Positions 12,126 to 24,408 are shown, counted from the first letter of the stretch. The stretch: DNA of 64,000 nt from Mixophyes australis (GCA_036250195.1 JAVHZZ010000003.1:346210875-346274874); one strand, 5' to 3'. Notes: generated by a model from the sequence alone, not told the origin. Numbers and translations are program-made.

Positions 12126-14892
12126 ACAGACATAGTACACTACCCCTATCCAACATGACCTGGTCACTGGATGTGATCCTAATACAATTATATTACACTA
12201 CATGCAGACATAGTACACTACCCCTATCCAACATGACCTGGTCACTGGATGTGATCCTAATACAATTATATTACACTACATGCAGACATAGTACACTACC
12301 CCTATCCAACATGACCTGGTCACTGGATGTGATCCTAATACAATTATATTACACTACATGCAGACATAGTACACTATATCTATCCAACATGACCTGGTCA
12401 CTGGATGTGATCCTAATACAATTATATTACACTACATGCAGACATAGTACACTACCCCTATCCAACATGACCTGGTCACTGGATGTGATCCTAATACAAT
12501 TATATTACACTACATGCAGACATAGTACACTACCCCTATCCAACATGACCTGGTCACTGGATGTGATCCTAATACAATTATATTACACTACATGCAGACA
12601 TAGTACACTATATCTATCCAACATGACCTGGTCACTGGATGTGATCCTAATACAATTATATTACACTACATGCAGACATAGTACACTACCCCTATCCAAC
12701 ATGACCTGGTCACTGGATGTGATCCTAATACAATTATATTACACTACATGCAGACATAGTACACTACCCCTATCCAACATGACCTGGTCACTGGATGTGA
12801 TCCTAATACAATTATATTACACTACATGCAGACATAGTACACTACCCCTATCCAACATGACCTGGTCACTGGATGTGATCCTAATACAATTATATTACAC
12901 TACATGCAGACATAGTACACTATATCTATCCAACATGACCTGGTCACTGGATGTGATCCTAATACAATTATATTACACTACATGCAGACATAGTACACTA
13001 CACCTATCCAACATGACCTGGTCACTGGATGTGATCCTAATACAATTATATTATAGTACATACAGACATAGTACACTATATCTATCCAACATGACCTGGT
13101 CACTGGATGTGATCCTAATACAATTATATTACACTACATACAGACATAGTACACTACACCTATCCAACATGACCTGGTCACTGGATGTGATCCTAATATA
13201 ATTATATTACATTACATACAGACATAGTACACTACACCTATCCAACATGACCTGGTCACTGGATGTGATCCTAATACAATTATATTATAGTACATACAGA
13301 CATAGTACACTATATCTATCCAACATGACCTGGTCACTGGATGTGATCCTAATACAATTATATTACACTACATACAGACATAGTACACTACACCTATCCA
13401 ACATGACCTGGTCACTGGATGTGATCCTAATACAATTATATTACACTACATGCAGACATAGTACACTACCCCTATCCAACATGACCTGGTCACTGGATGT
13501 GATCCTAATACAATTATATTACATTACATGCAGACATAGTACACTACACCTATCCAACATGACCTGGTCACTGGATGTGATCCTAATACAATTATATTAT
13601 AGTACATACAGACATAGTACACTACACCTATCCAACATGACCTGGTCACTGGATGTGATCCTAATACAATTATATTATAGTACATACAGACATAGTACAC
13701 TATATCTATCCAACATGACCTGGTCACTGGATGTGATCCTAATACAATTATATTACACTACATACAGACATAGTACACTACACCTATCCAACATGACCTG
13801 GTCACTGGATGTGATCCTAATATAATTATATTACATTACATGCAGACATAGTACACTACACCTATCCAACATGACCTGGTCACTGGATGTGATCCTAATA
13901 TAATTATATTACACTACATACAGACATAGTACACTACACCTATCCAACACGACCTGGTCACTGGATGTGATCCTAATACAATTATATTACACTACATACA
14001 GACATAGTACACTACACCTATCCAACACGACCTGGTCACTGGATGTGATCCTAATATAATTATATTACACTACATACAGACATAGTACACTACACCTATC
14101 CAACATGACCTGGTCACTGGATGAGATTCTAATAAAATTATATTACACTACATACAGACATAGTACACTACACCTATCCTACATGACCTGGTCACTAGAT
14201 GTGATCCTAATACAATTATATTACACTACATACAGACATAGTACACTACACCTATCCAACATGACCTGGTCACTGGATGTGATCCTAATACAATTATATT
14301 ACACTACATACAGACATAGTACACTACACCTATCCAACATGACCTGGTCACTAGATGTGATCCTAATATAATTATATTACACTACATACAGACATAGTAC
14401 ACTACACCTATCCAACATGACCTGGTCACTGGATGAGATTCTAATAAAATTATATTACACTACATACAGACATAGTACACTACACCTATCCTACATGACC
14501 TGGTCACTAGATGTGATCCTAATACAATTATATTACACTACATACAGACATAGTACACTACACCTATCCAACATGACCTGGTCACTGGATGAAATCCTAA
14601 TACAATTAGATTACACTACATACAGACATAGTACACTACACCTATCCAACATGACCTGGTCACTAGATGTGATCCTAATATAATTATATTACACTACATA
14701 CAGACATAGTACACTACACCTATCCAACATGACCTGGTCACTGGATGAGATTCTAATAAAATTATATTACACTACATACAGACATAGTACACTACACCTA
14801 TCCTACATGACCTGGTCACTAGATGTGATCCTAATACAATTATATTACACTACATACAGACATAGTACACTACACCTATCTAACACGATCTG
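12126..14892. repeat. 78-bp satellite array, about 35 copies
   Basis: The unit is 78 bp, built on ACATAGTACACTACCCCTAT, CCAACATGACCTGGTCACTG, GATGTGATCCTAATACAATT and ATATTACACTACATGCAG. Three variants of one position are interspersed (CCCCTATCC, TATCTATCC, CACCTATCC). Proximal units keep TACATGCAG; distal units have TACATACAG. From about 14105 the array is organised in four-unit blocks of 312 bp: the diagnostic variant ATGAGATTCTAATAAAATT recurs at 14123, 14435 and 14747. Because 78 is divisible by three and the unit lacks stops in one frame, long open frames appear (12092-13201 and others). They end wherever CAATTATAT has mutated to TAATTATAT, which argues against translation. The array lies in the intron between the 24.6-kb and 3.7-kb exons. 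Confidence 0.97.
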
Positions 14893-15085
14893 ACCACTGG
14901 AATTTGTGCGTACGGCATTGAAGGTGTTTGGAAGAGGAGGGTGGGAGTGAATAGGGCGGCCTAGCACTTCAAAAGCACTAGGCATGCGCCCAGGGGTGTG
15001 GCCACCCAACCACTGTAATGTGGCCATGCCCCCATCGTGATTTGAACATGATGTTGGATTCCCAAATGTTGTGAGGTATTGAAAA
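14893..15085. repeat. Dispersed repeat separating the array from an outlying monomer
   Basis: Contains GGGCGGCCTAGCACTTCAAA and GCATGCGCCCAGG. A related stretch occurs at about 29190-29260 (GGTGGCCGAGCACTTGAG, ACATGCTCCCAGG), so this is a dispersed element, probably inserted in or beside the array. No ends were resolved. Confidence 0.4.
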
Positions 15086-15136
15086 CTAGACCTACCCCAC
15101 ATGACATGATTGCTGGACATGATCATAATAGAATTT
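15086..15136. repeat. Outlying diverged satellite monomer
   Basis: CTACCCCACATGACATGATT and GCTGGACATGATCATAATAG follow the same order as the 78-bp unit (CTACCCCTATCCAACATGAC, CTGGATGTGATCCTAATAC) with substitutions and a small deletion. It looks like an old array edge cut off by the repeat at 14893-15085. Confidence 0.55.
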
Positions 15137-15663
15137 TATTTAGTTTAAAATACTTCTATTTAATAGATGTAACATATGCAAGACAAGCAGAAAACCAGAT
15201 ACAATGCAGGAACCAAAGCCCAAAAAAGTATTCTGGAACAAATAGTCAATAGTCAATATTAGACACCAAACATCTCAAAGCCCTGGGATTGTCTCTACAA
15301 AATGCAATGTCCTTAATAAGATTGTCCAAGCACCATATTCACCTCAGTGACTGTCGATTGCGACATCATCATCACGTCTCAACACTGTCTGTGAGGAGCA
15401 AGACTGAGAGGAGCCGCTGCCAGCAAAAAAGAAGACAGAAGAAAAGAAAACCATAGAAAGATAAGTGGAGAATGGGACGAAGACGGAGGAACAGAGTGGT
15501 GAAGAAGATGGTGGCACAGTGTGGTGAAGAAGAAGGGAGCAAGCACAGTGTGCACATTTCAGTGGATGTGCCGAGTCTGGGCAGTACAGTAAAATTAAAT
15601 TTTGCTCATTGCAGCACTCGTACAGGAAACGGAGCAGGAAGTGGAAGTAAAATGAGGAAATGT
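15137..15663. other. Intron sequence, nothing recognised
   Basis: Purine-rich in its second half (GAAGAAGA-like words near 15420-15540). No gene or repeat was identified. Confidence 0.3.
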
Positions 15664-16054
15664 GGGCAGCACGTGGCTAAGTGGTTAGCACTTCTGCCTC
15701 ACAGCACTGGGGTCATGAGTTCAATTCCCGACCATGGCCTTATCTGTGTGGAGTTTGTATGTTCTCCCTGTGTTTGTGTGGGTTTCCTCCAGGTGCTCCG
15801 GTTTCCTCCCACACTCCAAAAACATACTGGTAGGTTAAATGGATGCTATCAAATTGACTCTAGTCTCTCTCTCTGTCTCTGTGTGTGTATGTTAGGGAAT
15901 TCAGGACCCTAATCTGTGAGTTTGCCTGTCTGTCTGTGTGTTATTGAATTTAGACTATAAGCCCCAATGGGGCAGGGACTGATGTGAGTGAGTTCTTTGT
16001 ACAGCGCTGCCGAATTAGTGGCGCTATATTAATAAATGATAATAATAACAGTCC
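15664..16054 (+). mobile_element. tRNA-derived SINE with L2-type 3' tail
   Basis: Starts GGGCAGCACGTGGCTAAGTG with pol III A-box-like and B-box-like words (GAGTTCAATTCCCGACC). It continues with the conserved core GTGGAGTTTGTATGTTCTCC and CCGGTTTCCTCCCACACTCC, which I associate with the vertebrate V-SINE superfamily. It ends AGTGGCGCTATATTAATAAA plus TGATAATAATAA. Confidence 0.85.
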
Positions 16055-16751
16055 AGAGATTCCCAGATAAATGGTAGCCTTCACCCTCAACGATAAGAAT
16101 AAAAGAGTTATTTTGCAGATAAGTGCACCCAGACAAATGCAGCAAAGCTTCTACATGAAATACTGCAGTGGAAGGATAAAGTCGACGCCAAATCAATTGG
16201 AAAGAGAGAAGTGTGACATTCCTGCATCTGCACAGTCCATACATTGTGAGAAAATAATTGCATAACTAATGGTGTGGCAGTCCATGTGACTAACAACACG
16301 GACAACTGCGCAAAGACATATGATGTCACAATACAGGAACATATATGTACTATTTCTGCGGTACCACATTGTTTTATCGACTGAAACGAATAAAAGGGCG
16401 GGGGGAAGTTTTAAGCTGCTGTTTAGGAACAGTGGGTGTCATTTACAAACCCCACAGAATTTAAAATACTGCTATTAGAAAGTGCCAATATTTACTGTCT
16501 AGTAATAACAATTAATCAGCATGTACTCGCTCATATTTTAAGGGTAAAACAATTGATCTAGCGCTCCACACAGAGAGCACAGTCACTGTCTAAATCAAAG
16601 ATGGCGCAAGCAGAAGAACAGATCAGACGTTCCTTAAAGGCAACTTGTGCCTTCAACACTCAAGCAGCTTATTCTGATTTAAAGGGTTCTCCCAATAGAA
16701 AAATGAAAGGATAGCTCCACCCAAAACTGATAATTCTGCTTTACGTAGAGG
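16055..16751. other. Intron sequence, nothing recognised
   Basis: No repeat ends, coding similarity or exon signals were recognised. Confidence 0.3.
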
Positions 16752-16946
16752 CATACTTACCAACTTTTAACTCTTTCCCTCCGGAAGATCCACCCAAAGA
16801 CGTGGGGGGCAGGGCCATAATTATGTGATTCACTGCAAATCACGTCACTAGGAAGTAGGCAGAATGTGGGAGAATGGCTGATCTCTGGGGAGACCTACCT
16901 GAAATCTGGGAGACTATCGGACATTCTGGGAGAGTGGGCAAGTATG
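16752..16946. mobile_element. hAT-like MITE (CATACTTACCAAC ends)
   Basis: Begins CATACTTACCAACTTTTAAC and ends GTGGGCAAGTATG, inverted versions of each other. Inside are CTGGGAGA words typical of the CTCCCGGA family seen at 24.4, 32.4, 40.4 and 54.2 kb. The flanking 8-mers do not match, so the target duplication has decayed or the ends are misplaced. Confidence 0.6.
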
Positions 16947-17559
16947 TATGGAAGGCATTACTAAATATTATTCCTGCGTTCATGAGCCCTTTTCAGTTGT
17001 CTGTGCTCCCTCCCCTCTGTGTACTGGCCATTTGCATAAACAGAAAGTGCACAGAGGGGCACAGACCACACCACATTGTTCATTTTTAACTTTTAGGTGG
17101 AGAAATCATTTAAACTATATAACGTGGAAAAAATGTACAAATAAGCAAAACTCACAGCTCAGAGGAACAATAGAGAATGATTAATATAATAAACAATGTT
17201 ATTGTCCTTGAATGTATCTTTGATAAATCAGTCTGTACACAGGGTAAAATGTGTTTATGTTCTTTTACTCAAAACAAAGAAAAAAAAACTGTTTCCTGCC
17301 CTATAAAACAAAGGTAATCTGTATCTGACCTCTTCTTCCAATGTTATTATTGGGAAACGTTCCATCACTTTCAACATGAAAGTCAGAAATTAAAGGCTGC
17401 ACCATAGGAAAACTGAAAGGTGACGTGCATGTTATGTGCAACGACTGTTACTAAGAAATAAAATGTAAATTGTGACATAAACAATAAAAATTCAATCAAT
17501 GAAATAAAGTCCCCTTTTTGTCATGTAAAAAATGATCGTCATCCCCCACTTCTACCATG
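16947..17559. other. Intron sequence, nothing recognised
   Basis: AT-rich, without recognisable features. Confidence 0.3.
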
Positions 17560-18660
17560 ATAAAACTCAAGGCCGGACTCGTCTCCCCTCCGTATTAGAA
17601 GCCTTACTTCCTCGGTAGATCCTCATCCAGCAACCTGACCTCTACTTTTTATTATCTTTTCATTAAACATGGCCAGCCGACCAAGAAACTACACGAGCTT
17701 AGATGGAAGGAAGACGTGGGTGAATCTTTCAGCCCAGAGGACTGGTCCCGAATACACAGAGGGATGGCTCAAATCTCCATTGTACGCAATTAAAGGAGAA
17801 TTCGTATAAACTGGTTTTCCGATGATAACTGGTGCTGTCCAGACTTTGTGCCATTTACTCTACAGCTTCTACTTCTTGTGGGCGTGGCTTTGGAATGGAA
17901 GGCACCCTGTCCCATATATGGCGGTACTATCCCAAAACTACAACGTTCTGGAGAGAGGTCCGCCACATACTCACACAAGTACACCTTCCACATAATATCT
18001 CTTATCTCCTGCCACAACCAATCCCCAACTACCCAGAAACACAAAAAATTAATTGGTCACATTCTTATAGCTTCTAGATGTCTCTTCTCTCTTAACTGAA
18101 CCCCACCAAACTACTCAAGCCCTTATGACAAACACACAAATTGGAAAACATCACCAATATTATACACAAATTCCCTCTTCAGTTCACCAATACTCGGAAC
18201 CCCTTCATCATCATCATCATCATTTATTTATATAGCGCCAACATATTCCGTAGCGCTTTACAATTGGGGACAAACGTAACCCCTTGATATCTTACTATGC
18301 TGATAGCCCATTGTCTGCCACAAAACCAGCTGTCTTTTGCATACTATAAACATATAAAGCTCTTTGTTTACAAACCGGTTCACATTTCCTCATTTACCCT
18401 CACTAACAATCCCCCGGTTCCTCCTTCTCAATCCACCTCCCTAAGACAGTATCTTCACCTCTGTTCCCTCCTAAATGTGTTCTCTCATTGATGATGTACT
18501 TTTCTGTGCTGTTATATTGTAAGATTATCTATCATTTTCTCTTAATGCTATGCATATACTGCTTTTCTTTTTACTCAAATAGACATTGTACACCTGCACC
18601 CCAGCACCCTCTAGCCTTATGTACCCCTATACCCCCTCCCATTTCCTGCAAAAAAATATT
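17560..18660 (+). pseudogene. L1/Tx1-type LINE 3' fragment
   Basis: The plus-strand frame at about 17832-18077 encodes MEGTLSHIWRYYPKTTTFWR followed by EV. This resembles the C-terminal end of L1-group ORF2 proteins (the C...GTL-HIWW-CP...FW-EV pattern). Upstream sequence from 17560 contains further ORF2-like peptides in shifting frames. Downstream, 18286-18660 probably continues the tail. A short L2-tail insertion at 18206-18277 interrupts it. The element is severely 5'-truncated and inactive. Confidence 0.65.
18206..18277 (-). mobile_element. Short L2/SINE tail insertion with target duplication
   Basis: TCATCATCAT tail, TTTATTTATATAGCGCCAAC and CCGTAGCGCTTTACAATTG, flanked on both sides by AACCCCTT (18198-18205 and 18278-18285). 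The duplication shows that even a copy of about 72 bp was retroposed through its tail. Confidence 0.8.
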
Positions 18661-18699
18661 GGAGTCATGTACCAACTCTGCACATTTTTATCAAATCGT

Positions 18700-18885
18700 A
18701 TAACCAAGTGCGGGAAGGAGCAAGGTGATGCCATTGCATCACTATGGCCCCGCCCAGTTATGTCATGCTGAGATTCATTGCATATCATAGCAGGGGGTGG
18801 GGCCTGATTACGCAAACTGCATCATTAAGCCCCACCCCTGCAAGGTGCCTCCCGGAAATTCAGGGAGAGTAGGCAAGCATGAGTT
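18700..18885. mobile_element. Fragment of the CTCCCGGA-family hAT-like element
   Basis: Contains ATGGCCCCGCCCAG, GGGGTGGGGCCTGATTACGC and the right end CTCCCGGAAATTCAGGGAGA with AGTAGGCAAGCATGAG. The layout matches the elements at 32.4 and 54.2 kb. The left end is missing. Confidence 0.45.
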
Positions 18886-20557
18886 TGCACTAATGTGCCC
18901 GATTTTACAGAAATCCATTTGGAAAAGGGGACAAAAGTTGCGGTAACTGCAGTAACGGTTGCGGTTGCGGTAACATTTAAGATCAAAATCTTAAATGTTT
19001 TACGTATGTTCTGAAAAAGTTGCATTTACCAATGGGCAGAGATGGACAGGTTGAGGCGTGCCTTCCTTATACCGATCAGGCACATAAGCGCCCCTAGTTT
19101 TGCACTGAAGTGGAAAAACAATATTATGTTCTGTGGGACGGGACTATATAATCTGGCGGGAGCGGAAAGAATAGCATGGATAATTAAGCAAAAAAGCAGG
19201 TCACATTAATGCTAATGAATCATCATCATCATGCAAATAGGCAGATATTTTCAGTACAATAAAAGTAAAATAGGATTTATAACCAGGGTTTATTTTTATT
19301 TTTAACACGTTTCTGCACTGGAAGTGATTTTCAAGCAAGTAAAAAAACTGGAATCATGATTTCTAAATGAGTGTTAGCAATAGGCACATATCGCTCGTTA
19401 AATAACAAAGGCCTCTGTCTCCCTTTCATAAACAGATAATGGACAGCATCTTTTCCTGCAGTGGCGTCGTATCCCTAATTCCTCCAAGCTGTTCTACCTT
19501 TGTGCTTTCATGCTGACAAATGACAGAAAGCCGGGTCTAGCCAGCAAGCTGTTCTACGGCTTCATGACATGTGAACATGAATGGAATAGCCTCCAGTTCT
19601 CCGGTATTAGCCAATAACTTTTTATCATCTCAACATAGAATTATTTAGGCAGCTCTAACCCTCAGGTTCTGAGTCTCCTACATTTCTCAACAGCCTAACA
19701 ATAAAAACAAATTCTGTCCATGATCTCAGCAACTCAGTGTGAGAAACCAACTCTGCCTTAATAAATGGAAATGCTTTTTGTGTGTGCTGAATTCATTGTA
19801 CAGAAATTCTGATTCACTTTTCCTTACTGCTCTCCAAAGAATGGATTCTGGCCTGACAAAGCGATGTTCTCTCATCATTATGACATTAACCTCTCCGGAT
19901 TACAGCGGGACAGATGATAATGAACCCATTAAGCTTCATATGTCATGAAATGTAGATTTTCTGCTCAGGGCCATATTAAAGTTAGCACAAAAAACATGTT
20001 TTAACAGCAAAGAATATAAAAAACATGTCGAGTACTCCCAGATATAGGTATATACTACAAATTGCATGAAGATATAAGAGTAACACACTGTTGTCATATT
20101 ACATACAACCATAAAATTCTATTTAAAAACATAGATACATAAACACATTTTCTTAGATGTAGATATTAGATTAGATTAAGACTACGCGGTTTGCATCTCT
20201 TTTATCAAAGTTACAGAACCTGAGAACGCCATTCTTGGCATTGGGAAGGGGCTTTTAGCAGAGGAGAGACAGAACACATCCTGAGAAGGGGTAAATAACT
20301 TAGCTCAAGTATAGAAATATAAATATCTGGTGCCAGTTTGCCAATGCACCTACAGATTGACTAGAAAAAGGGTCAGCATGGTGCCGATACTGGGTGCTAG
20401 TGCCGGACAAATTCTTAGAAGCACTGTGAGGTCTTCCTGACAGGTCAGTATCCTATGACGTATGTGTGCCCTTGGTACAGTACACAGAGCAAGACCCCCG
20501 CAATGAGAGGAGGCGATAAGGGGGTTTCCAGGGACTCTGATCACTGAATAGGCTACT
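18886..20557. other. Intron sequence, nothing recognised
   Basis: About 1.7 kb of intron with a few AT-rich runs and a GCGGTAACTGCAGTAACGG patch near 18940. No supported gene or element. Confidence 0.3.
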
Positions 20558-21155
20558 TGTCAGGCGCTGTACCCGCTGTTCTTCCACTCGGCGGGCCTGT
20601 GTTACCGCTCGGCACGACCTGTTGCCTGGCAACAGGGATGCCGCGCCTCTCAGCCCCGTCGGGCGCTAGTGTCGCCATATGAGTGCCTGATTCAGTCCAA
20701 TCACCGCCACTTCCTGACCCTATTTAAACCTGGCTCTGGCGCCATTAGGGGGAGTAACAGGTTATCTGCCTCTAGCTTCCTAGTGTTTGCTCTTCCATTG
20801 TGACCCGGCTTCCTAGACCACTCTCCTGTTATTGCCTTCCTGTTGTGACCCGGCATGCTAACTATCCTCCTTTCTGTGTGCCCCACTGTGTTCCTGCGAC
20901 CTTGGCCTGTTTTGACAATTCTCCTGGATTCTCCCTTTGTACCACGCATACAGATTGGCTTGACCCGGACCGTCTGACCCTTCTTTCACTACATCGGCAA
21001 CTGACTAATAGGACCGCGACCTGCATGCCCCGTGCAGCGAAGTCCAAACCTCCTTGCGGGGGACCCTGGTGAAAACCAGGGGTACGTTAGACTCCGCACC
21101 TATTAGCTCAGTAGCGCCAATACCGGTTAGTGTTCTGCTCTATTCGGGCCTGACA
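20558..21155 (+). mobile_element. Solo LTR (598 bp)
   Basis: Bounded by the short inverted repeat TGTCAGGC...GCCTGACA, with TG...CA ends, and flanked by CTACT and CAACT (4 of 5 identical, a probable decayed 5-bp duplication). It is GC-rich compared with its surroundings. A TATA-like TATTTAAACC sits near 20720 in plus orientation. There is no adjacent coding region, so it is a recombination-derived solo LTR. Superfamily (Ty3/gypsy or endogenous retrovirus) is not decided. Confidence 0.7.
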
Positions 21156-21916
21156 CAACTGTTGAGCATCGGCCAGCCCATTCCAAAATATCTCCAAATC
21201 CTCCCTCATACTTAAACTATGCTGCATAGCTGCAACAGCCTTGCAATCAGTACATTTAAGAATCAGCCATCAGACAGGTACTAGCAGATGGGTGGGTGTG
21301 ATAGTGTGGGGGTGAGTATCACCCAAACAGCCAGGTTGTCTGACATAGGACCTCTGGCTGGAGGAAGCATGGTTTAATATTGTGAGGTCTGAAAACATGG
21401 AATGCACTGACTCCTCATAATAACCTATTGGGAACCAACAACTAATATAGTTATTAATATTCAAACAAGATGATTTAATCTAATTATTTATCCCCAATTT
21501 TTACAACTCCCTACTTTAAGTACATTATGAACCAAAATAATTGATTGATGTGTCCCAATTCTAATTCACAGACATGTTTATAGGGGAGGGGTGACACGGA
21601 TAAAGTACGTTGTCTTATGATATGGAAATGACGTTCCCTTCCTGACTTTCTCATGCATTCACTTTCAAATTCATGTTATCGTAAAGTTTAATATAAACAA
21701 TTCCAAACAGCACAAAGCACCAAAATATAACAAATACACAAGGTTGGTGAACGGATATGAAAACTGCTGCACAAATAAAAGTTAGTGTTGTCCGTATCAA
21801 CCAATTACATTCTGACTTTCATATTTCCAGCGCAGTTTAGAAAATGAAGTCAGCATGTGAATGGTTGTCTAGCAAGACCACCGACTTCTTGTCTACTGCT
21901 TTTCATAAAGGCAAAT
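21156..21916. other. Intron sequence, nothing recognised
   Basis: No recognisable repeats or genes. Confidence 0.3.
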
Positions 21917-22058
21917 GGGGCAATTTAGATTGTAAGCTCTTCTAGGCAGGGTCATATTTACCTTCTATTTCATGCCAATGTTTGTAATATACTTGTATCA
22001 TGATCCCCTAATGTACTGTGATAGGGAACATGTGGGTGCTTTATAAAGGATAATAATA
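21917..22058 (+). mobile_element. L2-type LINE 3' tail fragment
   Basis: AGATTGTAAGCTCTTCTAGG...CAGGGTCATA and a terminal GTGCTTTATAAAGGATAATAATAAT. The order matches the 3' end of the L2 copies at 6418 (reverse) and 57735. Confidence 0.6.
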
Positions 22059-22670
22059 ATTTATATTTCTAGGTCTATAAATTACATCCAAAGGTGGAGA
22101 ATATAGAAGAAACGAGAGAGGTGGAGACAAATAGAAGAGAAAGAGCTAACGAAAGACTGGCATGAACAGCTGTTGCCTCGTAATAAATTGGGTACCTGGG
22201 GGGTAATGTGTCTAAGCAGAAGAGGGCGCATAATCATCTGAATCCACAGAATGATGCTTCCCTCAAATATACAGAACTCTTTATTTATGTCTATCAAGGG
22301 ACAATACACATACTGTAGGATAATAATAGGAAACGTTAACAAAATGGGAAAGTAATCATTCAAAACGAATACGGTTTACTGTGTATAAATCAGTATATAT
22401 AAATCTGTGGGTCTAAGCATAGTTTAGAACATTGATGACAGCAAGTTCTGCAGTAAATTTATATAACCAGGTCCACTGTAGTGCACAATACCACTACTAG
22501 CAGACTACCAGATCACCATTATACTGGCCATACACAATGCGATATCGCAGCAGATATCGGCATGGTCAGAACTGGCATGGTCATCTTCTGACCACTCCAA
22601 TAGGCCCCAATGATGCTGGATCTGGTCCATACATGTGTGATGCCCACTTTAGATCTCCCATAGACTCCAG
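22059..22670. other. Intron sequence, nothing recognised
   Basis: No supported feature. Short AT-rich runs only. Confidence 0.3.
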
Positions 22671-22810
22671 GGGGTACATGTATCAATGATATCAATGATC
22701 CTAGCTATCGTTTATTTAGTACATTCTACAAAATGACAGCTAGAATCTGATAGGCAACATCTCCAGTTTTCAAACCTGGCGGAAAACTCTCAGCTTGATA
22801 CATTTACCCC
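22671..22810. mobile_element. Palindromic MITE, internally deleted
   Basis: Left end GGGGTACATGTATCAATGAT and right end CTCAGCTTGATACATTTACC. The core TAGTACATTCTACAAAATGA is present, but part of the GGTTGCTATAGG segment is missing. Confidence 0.7.
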
Positions 22811-23134
22811 CAACAATCCATCATCAGACCCCTCTCAGGCCCCATCAGACAACCATCAGACCCCCTTTTAAGCATCAAGATACCAATATTGAAGGTAATA
22901 TACAAAAGGCCCCAGATGTGCACCGCAAAACACCATGGATTTGTACCACAATAAAACGTGGACATGCTCAAGGCTTAAAGAGATGCTTGATCCGAATTGA
23001 ATTTCCTTGCAATATTCTAAGGAGCTGACATTATGTACAGTATATATGGATAAACGTTATATTGTTCTAAATGCTGAGTGTACTTATACTGAATATATTT
23101 ACAACTGTATACTACTACTTCTCTATTTCTGTAG
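22811..23134. other. Intron sequence, nothing recognised
   Basis: No clear element or gene. Confidence 0.3.
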
Positions 23135-23140
23135 ATGAAG

Positions 23141-23472
23141 GCATGGATCATCATCATCATCATCTATTTATTTATATAGCGCCACTAATTCCGCAGCGCT
23201 GCACAGAGAACTCATTCACATCAGTCGCTGGCGCATTGGAGCTTACAATCTAAACCCCTGACACACATACACACAGGCCAAGAGAGACTAAGGGCAATTT
23301 AATAGCAGCCAATTAACCTACTAGAATGTTTTTGAAGTGTGGGAGGAAACCGGAGCACCCGGAGAAAACCCACACAAACACGGGGAGAACATACAAACTC
23401 CACACAGATAAGGCCATGGTCGGGAGTCGAACTCATGACCCCAGTGCTGTGAGGCAGAAGTGCTAACCACTA
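23141..23472 (-). mobile_element. tRNA-derived SINE, nearly full length
   Basis: Minus-strand copy: (ATC)n tail at 23146-23163, shared tail TTTATATAGCGCCACTAATT, the TGTGGGAGGAAACCGGAGCA core, and the head ending in AAGTGCTAACCACTAATG. The flanks share ATGAAG (23135-23140 and 23473-23478), a possible target duplication. Confidence 0.85.
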
Positions 23473-23478
23473 ATGAAG

Positions 23479-24408
23479 ATAGACCGTTTCTTTCCATTGA
23501 CCTAGTGACTAAAAGTCTGGTGTACAAAGGAAATATTATCCCCAGAACCACTATATTGTCTGAAATACCTTTATCCCCGATACATTTGAATTTTTTGACA
23601 TGTAGTTATATATGTTATCAAAATGTATCAAGATATACAGCAGCTTACATTGTAGGCTAATTTTTGCTTTCAAAATTAAAGTGTGTTGAGAGTATTTATT
23701 CCCCCCTCCTTCACGAACAGCAAAAGATACATCCCATATTTCTTAGTAACTTTGGAAAGGTGGCTGCTCCGAGTAAAAAAAGTACAAGTAGCAAAGCAGG
23801 TTACTTCTCCGTCATACTGACAGGGACATCACTGGTAATGCCCTGTTGTGCTAATCCACCAAGGCAATCACATGGGCTTTTTCACAATCACTTTCTCTCT
23901 GTCTTTCCCTAAGTGATACAAGATAGAGAAGCCCCACTAATAGCGCTCAGCACAGTTATTTCAAGTAGTAACTAAATAAATCACAGGCTTTTATTAATGT
24001 CTAATAGTGAGACTTGTTGAACTTGTAGGGAAGGCTGATTCCATGCTACTTAGAGTCATTTGTGAACTGCAAATAACATGGACCCGCATTGTTTGTTTCT
24101 TTGTGTGAAAGCGCACAGAACAGCACCTGTGATTTGCCCCTGAGCCATAGGAATATAGAGCAGAGCATCATGGGACTTTTGAAGGCTTGGGGGCACTTAT
24201 GTAACCGGGGAACGGCGCATTAACCTTAAATAGTGTTTGCGTCTTTTAATTCCCTTATTAATCTCTACCTAATAACACATATTAAGATTTGAGCGGTTCT
24301 TGTTAAGCAGCAGCCACTTTAGGCCCACGCCTCTGTGGTATATCAACAACATTTATACTTCTATTGATAATTGCAGATTGTACAGCCTCTAAATGACTAT
24401 AAAGGATA
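23479..24408. other. Intron sequence, nothing recognised
   Basis: No supported feature between the SINE and the hAT-like fragment. Confidence 0.3.

Noticed and set aside
12092..13825. Long plus-strand open frames (369 and 192 codons) with a 26-residue repeat
   Set aside because: They are the translation of the 78-bp satellite (78 = 3 x 26). Frames end at random C-to-T changes, there is no conserved domain, and they run antisense to ttc7a.
12126..14892. CRISPR-like array
   Set aside because: The units are contiguous 78-bp repeats without unique spacers, in a vertebrate genome.
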